From NCBI GenBank assembly GCA_943704525.1, contig CALSCQ010001429.1, positions 1-12,789 on the forward strand: a DNA stretch of 12,789 nucleotides, read 5' to 3'. Below are positions 1 to 8,310 of the stretch, piece by piece. This stretch comes from Pigoraptor vietnamica. Taxonomy: Eukaryota; Opisthokonta; Filasterea. The translations under genes were made by a program, and so were the position numbers. The notes beneath the pieces were generated by a model. The model saw only the letters and a program-made list of their open reading frames with translations, had not been told where the DNA came from and did no database searches. Each line of letters opens with the position of its first letter. Position 1 is the stretch's first letter.

Positions 1-2
1 AT

Positions 3-339
3 CGCTCGAAGGAGATTGGCGGCACGTTTAAAACGTCCGTTCCGGCATACAAGTTCGACCACAGCGAATGCGAGCGTTGCGTAGCAGCAGGCCGGTCCGC
101 CGTGACTGCAACACTCCCTCCGCGGCACACGGGACTTAAGCGCGAGTGCATGGCCGTCTCGACTCACTTACGCCTTCTCATCCCGCGCAAGTTCACTACC
201 ACCTATCTTGTTGAGCGAGCAAAGTAAGTAACGTGTGTACGTTTGACCTTTGCTGCTACAAGTCACTAATTTGTATTGTTTATCTTTGCGCAGAACTGGC
301 ATAGCATGGTCACAAGAAGAGCCCAAAGAGACCAAATGA
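3..339 (+). CDS. C-terminal end of an unrecognised protein, two exons, 5' partial
   Basis: Frame 3 is open from the window edge and runs into a canonical donor after base 223 (AA|gtaagt). A T-rich stretch ending in tttgcgcag gives an acceptor, and the next exon starts at 294. Joining 3-223 to 294-339 keeps the frame (a split Lys codon) and ends at TGA 337-339, leaving about 88 residues of the C-terminus. Seen in it: a short C-x2-C pair (ECERC) near residue 16 of the visible part, a basic middle, and a hydrophilic Glu/Lys-rich tail ending ETK. I do not recognise the family and assign no function. Support comes from open frame, splice-phase agreement and good donor and acceptor consensus. It ends about 195 bp before the transposase stop codon on the opposite strand, so the two genes converge. 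Its start lies outside the window. Confidence 0.55.
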
Positions 340-533
340 AGTTGCGTGTGGTTGAAGTGAGTCAGTTTCCTTTCATTTGAGGTAGTCGACTTGTTGTGTT
401 GCTAGATGCACACTTCTGTTAGCTTCAGGTAATGTAAACGTTCATGTAGACTGCACGCTGCTGCACGCAACGCATTTGCACGCAACGCATTTGCACGCAA
501 CGCATATACACGCACGCCTGCACGCACGACGAG
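340..533. other. Convergent intergenic gap between the left gene and the transposase
   Basis: These 194 bases separate two genes pointing at each other. No AATAAA on either strand and no clear terminator was seen. The right half is rich in cacgc/gcacg and contains the 15-bp tandem repeat listed separately. Confidence 0.5.
462..506. repeat. 15-bp tandem repeat, three units
   Basis: The unit tgcacgcaacgcatt occurs three times head to tail at 462-476, 477-491 and 492-506; only the last base of the third copy differs. It lies 27 bp beyond the stop codon of the minus-strand transposase, where a subterminal region of that element would be expected. Related cacgcac sequence continues to about 530. 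Confidence 0.9.
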
Positions 534-914
534 CTAGTCGTTATAGACCTGGTCGCGGCGGTTGTCCTCATGCTGCTTGAGGAATTCGGCCGTCTTCTTG
601 TGAAGCTCGCCCTCCCTCTCCTTCTCCTTGTCTGCGCGCTTAGCCCACTTGCCCTCGTGGCGTCCTGTGTGGTTGTACTCCCTCGTCGGCGTGACGACCT
701 TGTAGGCGTTCGTGAGCATTTGCCGGTTGACCCACTTCATGACGTCCATGGTGTAGTTGGTGCCCGACTTTCCCTGGCGTGACTTGCGATAGAAGACGAC
801 GCTCTGCACATTTTTGTTCGCCTCGACCCCTTGGCAGTTGAACTGACCGATCGTTCCGTAGATCGAGAGAAACTGGGGGACATGGTTGACGAGCGCGTGG
901 ATGTAGGGCGTGAC

Positions 915-976
915 CTGCGCGCGTGGAAAGACTCACAGTAAGTGCCGTGCTGCGAGCTTATGACATAAGCATGAGA

Positions 977-1009
<33 letters not shown>

Positions 1010-1055
1010 ATGGTGTGTGTTGTTGTGTGTGTGTGAGTGACTGAGTTAGACATAC
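915..1055 (-). repeat. Transposase intron 4 filled by a (GT)n/(CA)n microsatellite
   Basis: The plus strand has an uninterrupted TG run at about 978-1008, then an interrupted GT-rich stretch to about 1035. On the coding (minus) strand this is (CA)n, between the donor gtatgt at 1055 and the acceptor gcgcag ending at 915. The repeat accounts for about 40 percent of the intron. Confidence 0.85.
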
Positions 1056-1832
1056 CGCCTTGTCGGAGCTGAAAACGACATAACAGTTCGCAAACTTGAT
1101 CGCTTGTCCTGAAACGCGGCTGGCTCGAGGTAGTCCCCGTGCGCCTTGAAGTTCTCGTGCTTCAGCTTGTTAACACGCATGGCCTTGTCGAGCTCAATGA
1201 GCAGCTGCGTTTTGGAAGCTCACAATAAGCTGACCAATGCTGCAGCGGCCGCCCGCCGACTTGACTGCAGAGTGGGCGCTCACCGTGAGTCTGACTCAGC
1301 TCACCTTCCACGCCTCCTCGTATGGCTGATGCCACTCTCGCGCAAGGTACGGCCGCACGACGTTCACGTTGAAGTTGTAGATAATCTTGCGCCGTGCCGA
1401 TCCGTCGAGCTCCGTCCACTTGACCTTGTGCGTCTCTGGGCAGTCGTAGAACTTGAAGCCGCACACACGAATGTTCTTCATCTCCTCCTCGACCGCCTTC
1501 TTCGCAGCCTCGCCCGCCTGGACAGCCTGACTCATCATCTTGTCGATGAGCACCGCCGAGACGCGTATGAAGCAGTGGAGCGTGTCGATGACGACCTTCT
1601 TGAGCGGTATGTTGAGCATCGGCTTGTGCTTCCACCCCTTGTTCTGCGCGGCCGTGCGACCTTTGAGGCACTCCTCCGCCATTTCGGTCGTTCGACAGAT
1701 GCGCCATATCTTCGTGAAGTCGGCGAGCTGATCGTCGGGGCACGTGCACCAGTTGCACTTGAACTTGCAGCCCGGTCCGAGGATCTTGCACAGCGCCATC
1801 CAGTCGGCGACGATGTTCACCTCCGCCTCTGT

Positions 1833-2179
1833 CTCGTACAAAGGCCTACTAATTTTGGGGGTAATTTCGTTTCCATTGTCCCTAACCCGCAGAGTGTCTG
1901 GGCCAAGTAATCTATTCAATACAAGTCTCACACACGCTGAACGCGAAGAACGCTTGACAATGAGCTGGATTGGCGGTTCAAAAACAGCTTGTTCGCACTG
2001 TTATGAAGTGAGGGCGAATGAGTTTTTTAAATGCCAATGACAAGACAAGAATCGATAATCTAACTCTATACATACCGGCCACGTCATATTCGGCACAGCA
2101 TGTCGACGAAAGAAAGCTTGTGCCCGTGACTAGAATCTGTGGATGAGACTACGTCAGAATTGTGACACCACAACCTAGG
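1833..2179. other. Intron sequence between the nested gene's stop and transposase exon 3
   Basis: These 347 bases lie downstream of the NTPase-nuclease stop codon and upstream of transposase exon 3 on the minus strand. They must hold the 3' end of the nested gene, but no AATAAA was seen on the minus strand. The sequence is less GC-rich than the flanking exons. No open frame, terminal inverted repeat or target duplication was recognised. Confidence 0.5.
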
Positions 2180-5100
2180 TCACAAAATGAAGTATACACA
2201 ATTACAAAATGCACAATAACGACTCGTAGAGCGAACCAACCCTTGTGAACGCCGATCCTTCAACTGTCGCTGGAAGAGCGTGTAGAGAAAGTCCCCGAAA
2301 AAGCGGCGCAACACATCGTCACACAAAAAAATAACGTTCGGCGGCACATCCTCAGAGGCAAACGTTTTTGCAGGCCCGCGCGACGAAAGCAAAACCAACA
2401 CCGCACGAGACACGTCGCTGGACGCCGACGCCAGCTTACGGACTAGTTCAGCGTCCACCCTGGTCGCATCGCGTTTGGTAGTATCCGTGACTGTCGAAGG
2501 GGCCATCGCATCGACGCCGTCCGCGACATCACTGGCACGCGTCTTCCTCGGGCGCGCGGAACGGCCGTGGCCTGCGGCACGCGCGAATTTGCGGAAGTCC
2601 TCGACGGACCTTTCGATCACGCCGAGCGGAAGGGAGTCCTTGTACAGCTTGCACTGCAGATAAATGAGCCACTTGGCACCCTTATCCTTCGTCGCCGGGA
2701 CGAACGCGAACGTATCGGGACCGGGTGAGGTGCGCCCCGGCGTCACGACCACACCAGGCGCATAGGACCGAGATTTGCGCCCCGTCATATGATCTGTCTC
2801 GGTGACAACATCTCCGAAAGTGGGATACAGCTCGATTTGGACGCGCAGAACCGAACTGTCGTCAGAGCGCGCCAAGCCTCCTCCGCCGAAAAGATGAGCG
2901 ACGCTGACCTCCACTGGCGCAGACGCTTCGGGCGACATGCACAGCAAGTTCATCCTAATCGCAAGCAGATCGGCGACCGTCGTCTCGAAATTGCGCGAGT
3001 AGTAAAGGTTGGACTTCGCCGATTCGATCACTCGCTTAAGCGGTTCGAACACCATCTTGTTGACCGGGCACGCTGCACCTGTTCTGGTGGTCAGCCGATC
3101 TGCCAAGAGGATAGGCGGAAACCACACGCGCCAATGCCCGTCGCTGTGCACGAGGTACAGGTTGCCCCTGTCCTGGAGCGCTCCCCACGTCGGACCGCCA
3201 CTCACGCACTCCTCATCGACGTCAACAGCGCTTCCTAGAATCGCGGCACGATACATGGGCACTTCATAGTGGCGACCTTCGCCGACACCCGCTCCACGAA
3301 AAACCGTCTCCCTGCCCTCCTGTATCGTCAGAACGCGCAGGGTGTCGACGAGCGTATCGTCGAGATCCTTGCCGATGCCTACTTCGCCTTCGGCCTTCTT
3401 GATGAAGATTTCGACGAGACGAGGAACGCCTCCAAGCGAATCGACGAGTTGCACTAGCTGCGGCGCTTTGTCCCAACCGTTCAGCATCGGGCGCGAGTTG
3501 AGAACTTCATCGACCTCGGCGGGTCCCAAAAAGGGCAACGCCGTGAACTGCGCCGCGACCGAGGACTTCCTGAAGACCGTCTCCAGCGCAATGCGCACCG
3601 TTCCCGCGAAAGCGAAATACACGTGTGGCGCCTGCAAGCCCGGCGACTTCGCTCCCAGCATCGTCCTGCTCACGGCGCTAACGATTTCGCCCACAGCCAC
3701 CGTACCGTCGCGACCATCGGCCGTCCGGCGTTCAAGGAGATGGTTGTACTCGTCGACAGCGACGTACATCGGCCGCTTGATGTAGCCAACTACGTCGGAA
3801 AGCTTCAGCGTCCACGCCGACTCACCGAAGAATTGAGCGATCCCCTGCACAAAGCCATCAAGGCCCGTTTCAGCCTCGAGCCCCAACGCGCTATGCAGGA
3901 TGCGGAGCCCGAGCATGGCCTCTGGGTGGGCGACGTCGAGGTCGTTCGCAGGCGTCAGGTGGTTGTAGGTGACAAAAACGCTCACGATGTCCTTCCCAAA
4001 GTCGTCCGGCTTCGGGGCGATCGCAAAAAGCGCGCGCGTCTTCCCAGTTCCGCGAGGACCGCCGAAAACGCACACCTTGCAGTCCCGATCCCTGAGCATC
4101 TCGGCGTGGGGGGTCTTGAAATATGTTGCCATGAGCGCGTTCGCACTGCGGATGACGTCCTTACGGCCAACAAACGGCAGGCGGAGGTAGACAATGTTCT
4201 GTGGAGGAAACGATGCAAGCGACCTTGTTGACGCGATGTGTTGCACGTAGCGTAGAAGCCCAGCTGCAGAATGAGACGAGGCGTGTTACTTCCATAAAAC
4301 AACCTTCCGCCTCGGTGCATACAGATGACAGCTCACTCACCTACGTTATTCTCGAAGGGGGGCGTGACCTCATCGAACCCCGGCAACATGACTCGAGCTG
4401 CGAACATCGCAGTTAGCGAACGTTCAAGGAGGAAACAACACAAAACACTCACTGACACTCAGCGAACGGATAAGAAACCGTGCAAACGACGAGGATGCGA
4501 TCTGTAAGCTTCGAGTCCGCATTTTTCTCCTCACCGTGAGACTTCTTGTCATGAAGGCGGTCCTTCTCTTTGCGGAGCAGAATCTCCTTGTCTTGGACGT
4601 AGCGTTTGTCGCTCTCGAGCACCGCCCGATCGTGGGTCGAAATAGTGGGGTCCAACAGCTTGCGTTCAATTTCCTTGCGCTTTTCCTCGCACTCCCTGAT
4701 GTCGCTATCAATCACGGCGATCGGGTCTTTCGGCGGGGCTACATATCAAGAGGCGGCGACAATAAACAGTCATGCTGTGCCGAATCAACACAACAACGAT
4801 CAAACAGCGACGCGAGACACACAAAGAAGGGGAGCGCGACGCATTCGTACACGCGAGCAAAGATGCGCGACTGACAGCAAAAAGTGAATAAAGCTGCAAA
4901 GGTGACAAACGGAATGAAGGCGTAGCGCAAGCGCTAAATACCGGGAGGTGTCGAAATGGGGCCGTTCGAGTCGAAAACTGCGCCCCCTGCACGGTGAAAA
5001 ATACGCATTAACAGTGGCGGGCGGGCACATCAGCCGAACCCCGCGAACATGCTGATTTGTTGATGCACCAGTGGAAAACACCGCGCGCGCGCAGTACACT

Positions 5101-5347
5101 TACGCAGGTTGAGCAGGCGCGCAAAGTACAGTCGCTCCACCGGCACGAGCGGCGTCGAGGGTCGACCCGAAGCCGGCCCGCGCAAGGCGGGAGTTGTGAG
5201 TGTGAGGCGAGCGGAAGGGGCACGCGTCCAGACACCGCGCTGGCACCAGCGAGGCATTAGAGGGGAGGCAACGAGACGTGACGGTGGCACACCCCGCACA
5301 ACGCGGGCGGCCTCCACCACCGCACACAGCACCCTTCGTGTCAGCAT
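2180..5347 (-). CDS. Crinkler/RHS-like P-loop NTPase with PD-(D/E)XK nuclease, complete, four exons
   Basis: Exons 5347-5104, 4738-4535, 4397-4341 and 4263-2180 join with all three introns in phase 1 and give 862 residues. The ATG at 5347 is the first in this frame. Residues 1-81 are rich in Arg, Ala and Ser with almost no acidic residues, and start like a mitochondrial presequence. Residues 91-149 form a Lys/Glu-rich coiled coil. The NTPase follows: Walker A GGPRGTGKT (236-244), Walker B MYVAVDEYN with Asp339/Glu340, a sensor-like strand ending FAGT (about 385-390), and GGVPRL (446-451), whose Arg could be a sensor or finger. The C-terminal nuclease shows a helix Glu (595, NFETTVADLL), then PD at 684-685 and Q-C-K at 705-707, a PD-x(n)-QxK form of the fold. 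Known CR proteins are nuclear effectors or transposon-linked; the function here is inferred. It lies wholly inside transposase intron 2, same strand, starting 167 bp after that donor. No frame breaks seen. Confidence 0.75.
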
Positions 5348-5514
5348 GGCGAACGGGATGGCCGATGGACGCGCTTGCGCAAACGGATGGTTTAAAGAGA
5401 GAATGGACGTGATTCTCCCACCCCGGATGAGCTGTTTGGCAGGAGTCGAACTGCGTCCGGACAAAATCAAATAAATATTATTTCATACAAAATCCATAAT
5501 GATAATAAATTTAC
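5348..5514 (-). promoter_or_regulatory. Candidate promoter/leader of the nested NTPase-nuclease gene, AT-rich start
   Basis: Between the transposase exon 2 donor (AAG|gtaaat at 5514) and the nested ATG there are only 167 bases. The first 50 or so (about 5465-5514) are strongly AT-rich, unlike the GC-rich surroundings, and include TATTTATT-like sequence on the minus strand. If the nested gene has its own promoter it should be here; otherwise it is expressed from the transposase pre-mRNA. Inferred from position and composition only. Confidence 0.3.
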
Positions 5515-6999
5515 CTTCAGCTTGCGCCCGTTGTCCAGCTCGAGGCCTTTGTCGCACAGTCCTTGAAGATCGGCGCAAAGTACTTGCTGATGCCCTCGTA
5601 GTCCTCCTTCCCGTCGTAGAGGGCAATCGTGTGCTCGCTCAACACGCCCTGGTCCCCGTCGGAGACGAACTTGAACGTCAGCATGACCGTCGAAACGCGC
5701 TTTGCCGTGCGGCGACCGTCGATGCTCACGCGAATCTTGACCTCATCGCGGGCGAGAAGCTCCTGCACCTTATCGTCGTGCTTGAAGAGGAACTTGATGA
5801 CGTCCTTGACGCTCCGATAGCACCCGCGCACGCCCTGCATGCTCGTGATGGGGACAACATCGTTCGTGAACTTCCGAAGGCTCCTCAACAGGCTCTCGGT
5901 GGGGAGGCCGTGCCCGAATCGCGAACGCCGCATGGCCGCCCAAGCCTACGCGGCGAGGAGGTATTAAATCTCTTTGCGTCATGCACACATTTGCAATATA
6001 GCACGTGTTAGGGAATTGTAAAGGCCGCTCAGGCAGTGTACTCACCTTCTGGCTGATGAAGTTGGTGTCGGCGACCCCCATGGCCTCGAGTCCCGCCATA
6101 ACCTTGGCGCACATGAACCCAGCGGCGGCCTCCGGCGACTCACACGTGAGGTGGACAGGCTCGCCCTCGTGCACGCCGTTCTTTGGGTCGTTGCCGTGCG
6201 CGTGCGTCGCCGTAAATCCTATCACATCGACGAGGCCTCCGTCGGGGCAAAACTCGCGCAGCACCTCTCGAAACCGCTCTGCGAGGGCCGTGCGTCGCTT
6301 CTTCGTAAGTTTCGCGGCATGTGGGCGTGGAGCATTTGCCGCCATTCCCTCGCGGTTCACGGGGACAGGTCGACGCGCGTTCTGCCTCGCGCCAGCATTT
6401 CCGGCAGCGCCAGCATTGTTCTCGACGTGTCCTGTCCGCCTTCGCTTTGGCTGGCGTCCGTCCGCTGCATCGTGAGCGGCACGCTTCTCTGCCCGGGCGC
6501 GCGGTGGCGGCGTTGGGTCACGCATCTGCGCAATCGGGGGTTGGCGGCGCAAACGCGGCGGCTCATCGTCGTCGTCGTCGCCTCCCTCAGGCACCTCCCT
6601 TCGCCGCTTCTTCAGGGCCTCCTTTGCACGCTCCTCGCGCTTCTGGGTGTTGGTAAGTTCGCATCGGATTGCTCCCAATGCCGCCGTCGCTGCTTCCAGT
6701 TGCTCCCGAAAATCCTCCTCTTTGATCCGCATCTCGTCAATGCAGCGACGCAGGTCGTTGTTCTCGCGACGAAGGTCGGCGTTTTCGCTGCGAAGTCGCT
6801 CTATGGTGAGCAGGTGCTGCCGCCACTCCCCGTCAAACTGTTCCGAGAGTTCGACAACGGACAGCTGTCGCGCCATCATCTGAGGAAGAATTGCAGCGTC
6901 CACATCCCGCCTGATGCCACGCCCCAGAATGTGCGCACGCAGCGCCGCTGCTGTGGGGTTCGCAATGGGCACGTCTCCAGCGGCGCCGGCGTGCGCCAT

Positions 7000-7429
7000 G
7001 GTTGCAGCAAAGGCCCGCTGCGCTCACACAAGTCACCGCCGCAGCTAGCAGAAGCTGATAAATTGCGATAGAGAGCAACGCAAATTCATTCTACATGTGC
7101 ACGCAAAATTCAAAAAGCCCGCCTTTTTTTCCCGCCTTCCATTTATTGGAGAACACAGAAGACACGCGTAAAGAACAGCACAAAGACACACGTATACGTA
7201 ATTCTCTCAGCGAAGACACTCTATGCACACCCATAAACTCACCAGCACTCACCAGCGCACGTCCAGAGCCCATGCCCTTATTAGCGGTGCACATTTTTTG
7301 TGAATTACTTGTCAAATGGGTGATGAACGTTTTCAAAAGATGCACGGTGCACCCACCACGTTGCGTGATCCGTGGACTGAAAGGCAATCTACTAACCTAT
7401 AAATAAATTTTGGTCTGGACACTCTGATA
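7000..7429. other. Upstream region of the transposase gene, no gene seen
   Basis: This stretch precedes the transposase ATG on the minus strand and should contain its promoter and the outer end of its element. It has a T-run at 7124-7130 and becomes AT-rich after about 7385. Short open frames on both strands have no recognisable motif or codon pattern. A gtgagt-type donor-like site is visible on the minus strand near 7240, but no partner exon was supported. Confidence 0.45.
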
Positions 7430-7519
7430 TATTTTTAGTTCTGGACAGTGGACAGATCAAATTCATCCAGTTAGTATGGCAAGTCAGTATGGGCCCAGAC
7501 TGGGCGTGATGTTTGATAC
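7430..7519 (+). repeat. Right-end copy of the short TIR element (copy A)
   Basis: Bases 7430-7519 align with 8213-8298 in the same orientation. Shared blocks include atcaaat-catccagttag, atggcaagt and the terminal GCGTGATGTTTGATAC (7504-7519), with scattered substitutions and small indels. Weaker similarity may reach back to about 7400. No matching left end was found to its left, so it is a truncated copy or one end of a larger arrangement. Confidence 0.85.
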
Positions 7520-8210
7520 AGTGTGTCGCTGCGGCCGCCGAGTCCACGTGACCGTGGCGTGTCTCATGGTCGTCGTCTCTCACGTTGACCTCGTCGAGCT
7601 CAAAGTTGTGACGCCTTCGGTTTCATTTGGGGCTGGCCTGGCGCTGTTCCTCGTCGCGTGGGGCGTCCGGGTCGTTATCATGTCTCTCGGATTAAGGGCG
7701 GATCATGTTGCTCGGGAGGACGACGACTCAGATAGAGATCCGCTTCTCGAGAGGGACATGAAAGGGCCGTCGTGCACGCGGCGGATCTTTGTGGCTCTGA
7801 TCTTTGTGGCTCTGTGCGCGTTTGAGGTGGCTTTCGCCATTACGTTCTCCGTCGCCCGGTGCCTTGAACGCGGCCGATCCACTACCATCGCTCGTTGCGA
7901 GCGTGCTCGAGTACGTGGCCAATGCCCAATGCGCGGTACAGTTCGGACCAGGGAGCTGTGGAGGACGGGGCGGCGCCGGCCGATGTCAGTCTCACCAGTC
8001 CGTATCAAACATCACGCCGTGCCAGCGCGGCCGATGATTAAAAAAAATTTATTACCGTGTTACCTATTTAAAAATTATTACCGGTACATTAATCATAGAT
8101 CAAAAATTTATTTTCCACTCAATACAAATGTATTGACTGAGTTGAAAATTATTTTGGTATGGAATTTGTATTGGATTTTTTTAATTCGCAAATCTATTTT
8201 GAGATTTTGA
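7476..8210 (+). CDS. Possible membrane-protein gene fragment between repeat ends
   Basis: An ATG inside repeat copy A opens a frame that ends in AT-rich element sequence. The informative part is about 7520-8000, between the two repeat ends. It encodes one or two hydrophobic segments in the first 80 residues (one around GAGLALFLVAWGVRVVIM), an acidic cytosolic-type loop with a D-R-D-P-L-L dileucine sorting motif, then a second clear segment (IFVALIFVALCAFEVAFAI). After about 7880 this frame becomes Arg-rich and another frame has more protein-like composition, so the true structure may be spliced, shifted or broken. Residues beyond about 8000 come from the transposable element. I see a captured or remnant piece of a membrane-protein gene, possibly endolysosomal. 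The family is not recognised. Confidence 0.3.
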   Translation: MASQYGPRLGVMFDTVCRCGRRVHVTVACLMVVVSHVDLVELKVVTPSVSFGAGLALFLVAWGVRVVIMSLGLRADHVAREDDDSDRDPLLERDMKGPSCTRRIFVALIFVALCAFEVAFAITFSVARCLERGRSTTIARCERARVRGQCPMRGTVRTRELWRTGRRRPMSVSPVRIKHHAVPARPMIKKNLLPCYLFKNYYRYINHRSKIYFPLNTNVLTELKIILVWNLYWIFLIRKSILRF

Positions 8211-8310
8211 GCTATTTTTGGAAAAAGGACCTGGACAAATCAAATCCATCCAGTTAGAATGGCAAGTATTGGCCAGGCCCGCGCGTGATGTTTGATACGC
8301 ATTGGGTCAG
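7991..8310. mobile_element. MITE-like element with terminal inverted repeats, AT-rich interior
   Basis: GTATCAAACATCACGC at 8002-8017 is repeated exactly in inverted form at 8283-8298. The match extends one base outward as C..G, then less perfectly to about 7991 and 8310 (CTCACC.AGTC against CTGACCCAATG). Interior 8038-8230 is very AT-rich, unlike its surroundings, with no coding potential. At roughly 300 bp and without a transposase it fits a miniature inverted-repeat element. No clear target-site duplication was found, so the exact ends are uncertain. Confidence 0.75.

Larger units (their letters stand above)
534..6999 (-). pseudogene. RAG1/Transib-like DDE transposase, five exons, two probable frameshifts
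   Basis: Exons by frame and splice consensus: 6999-6046, 5945-5515, 1832-1305, 1204-1056, 914-534 (about 814 residues if both slips are discounted). The start ATG is in CAACC-ATG-G context. Exon 1 encodes a coiled coil (about 62-130), basic NLS-like KKRRR and PKRRR, and an acidic run. The core follows in RAG1 order: Asp394 (SIDGR), Asp472 (VADWM), a C-x2-C zinc pair at 488/491, D-T-L-H-C at 545-549, H694-x4-H699-V-P, and Glu719 before an N-K pair. His694/His699/Glu719 spacing equals RAG1 His937/His942/Glu962. This predicts a nuclear RNase H-fold DNA cutting and strand-transfer enzyme. Exon 2 must change frame near 5560 to reach its donor, and exon 4 near 1104 to match exon 5; each looks like loss of one base from a doublet. 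The exon 3 acceptor (acgag) is weak. Intron 2 is 3,682 bp against 100-141 bp for the others. Confidence 0.85.
534..6999 (-). mobile_element. Body of a RAG1-like DNA transposon, ends not located
   Basis: The transposase gene implies that a DNA transposon occupies or occupied this stretch. I found no pair of terminal inverted repeats or matching target-site duplications around it, so the limits given are only those of the coding region. Transib/RAG elements normally end in heptamers of the CACWRTG type; none was found in bases 1-533. The element may have lost its ends, may be a domesticated gene, or may extend beyond what I can recognise. Confidence 0.45.

Noticed and set aside
1146-1910. A 254-codon open frame on the plus strand.
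   Set aside because: It is antisense to transposase exons 3 and 4, which have recognisable motifs and correct splice phases; GC-rich third positions open the opposite strand.
2789-4231. Several plus-strand open frames of 60-200 codons.
   Set aside because: All are antisense shadows of the 2,084-bp last exon of the NTPase-nuclease and show no motif.
4449-4715. An apparently separate small coiled-coil gene on the minus strand.
   Set aside because: It has an acceptor and a donor in phase with the exons on either side and is better explained as exon 2 of the NTPase-nuclease gene; its terminal residues are intron read-through.
5030-5470. A longer N-terminus for the NTPase-nuclease beginning at a TTG near 5470.
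   Set aside because: TTG is not a normal eukaryotic start; the first ATG in frame is at 5347.
6151-7071. A 306-codon plus-strand frame.
   Set aside because: It is antisense to transposase exon 1, which has a good start context, coiled coil, NLS-like motifs and a phase-0 donor.
7091-7387. A 98-codon minus-strand frame upstream of the transposase.
   Set aside because: No motif, ordinary length by chance, and a donor-like site without a supported partner exon.
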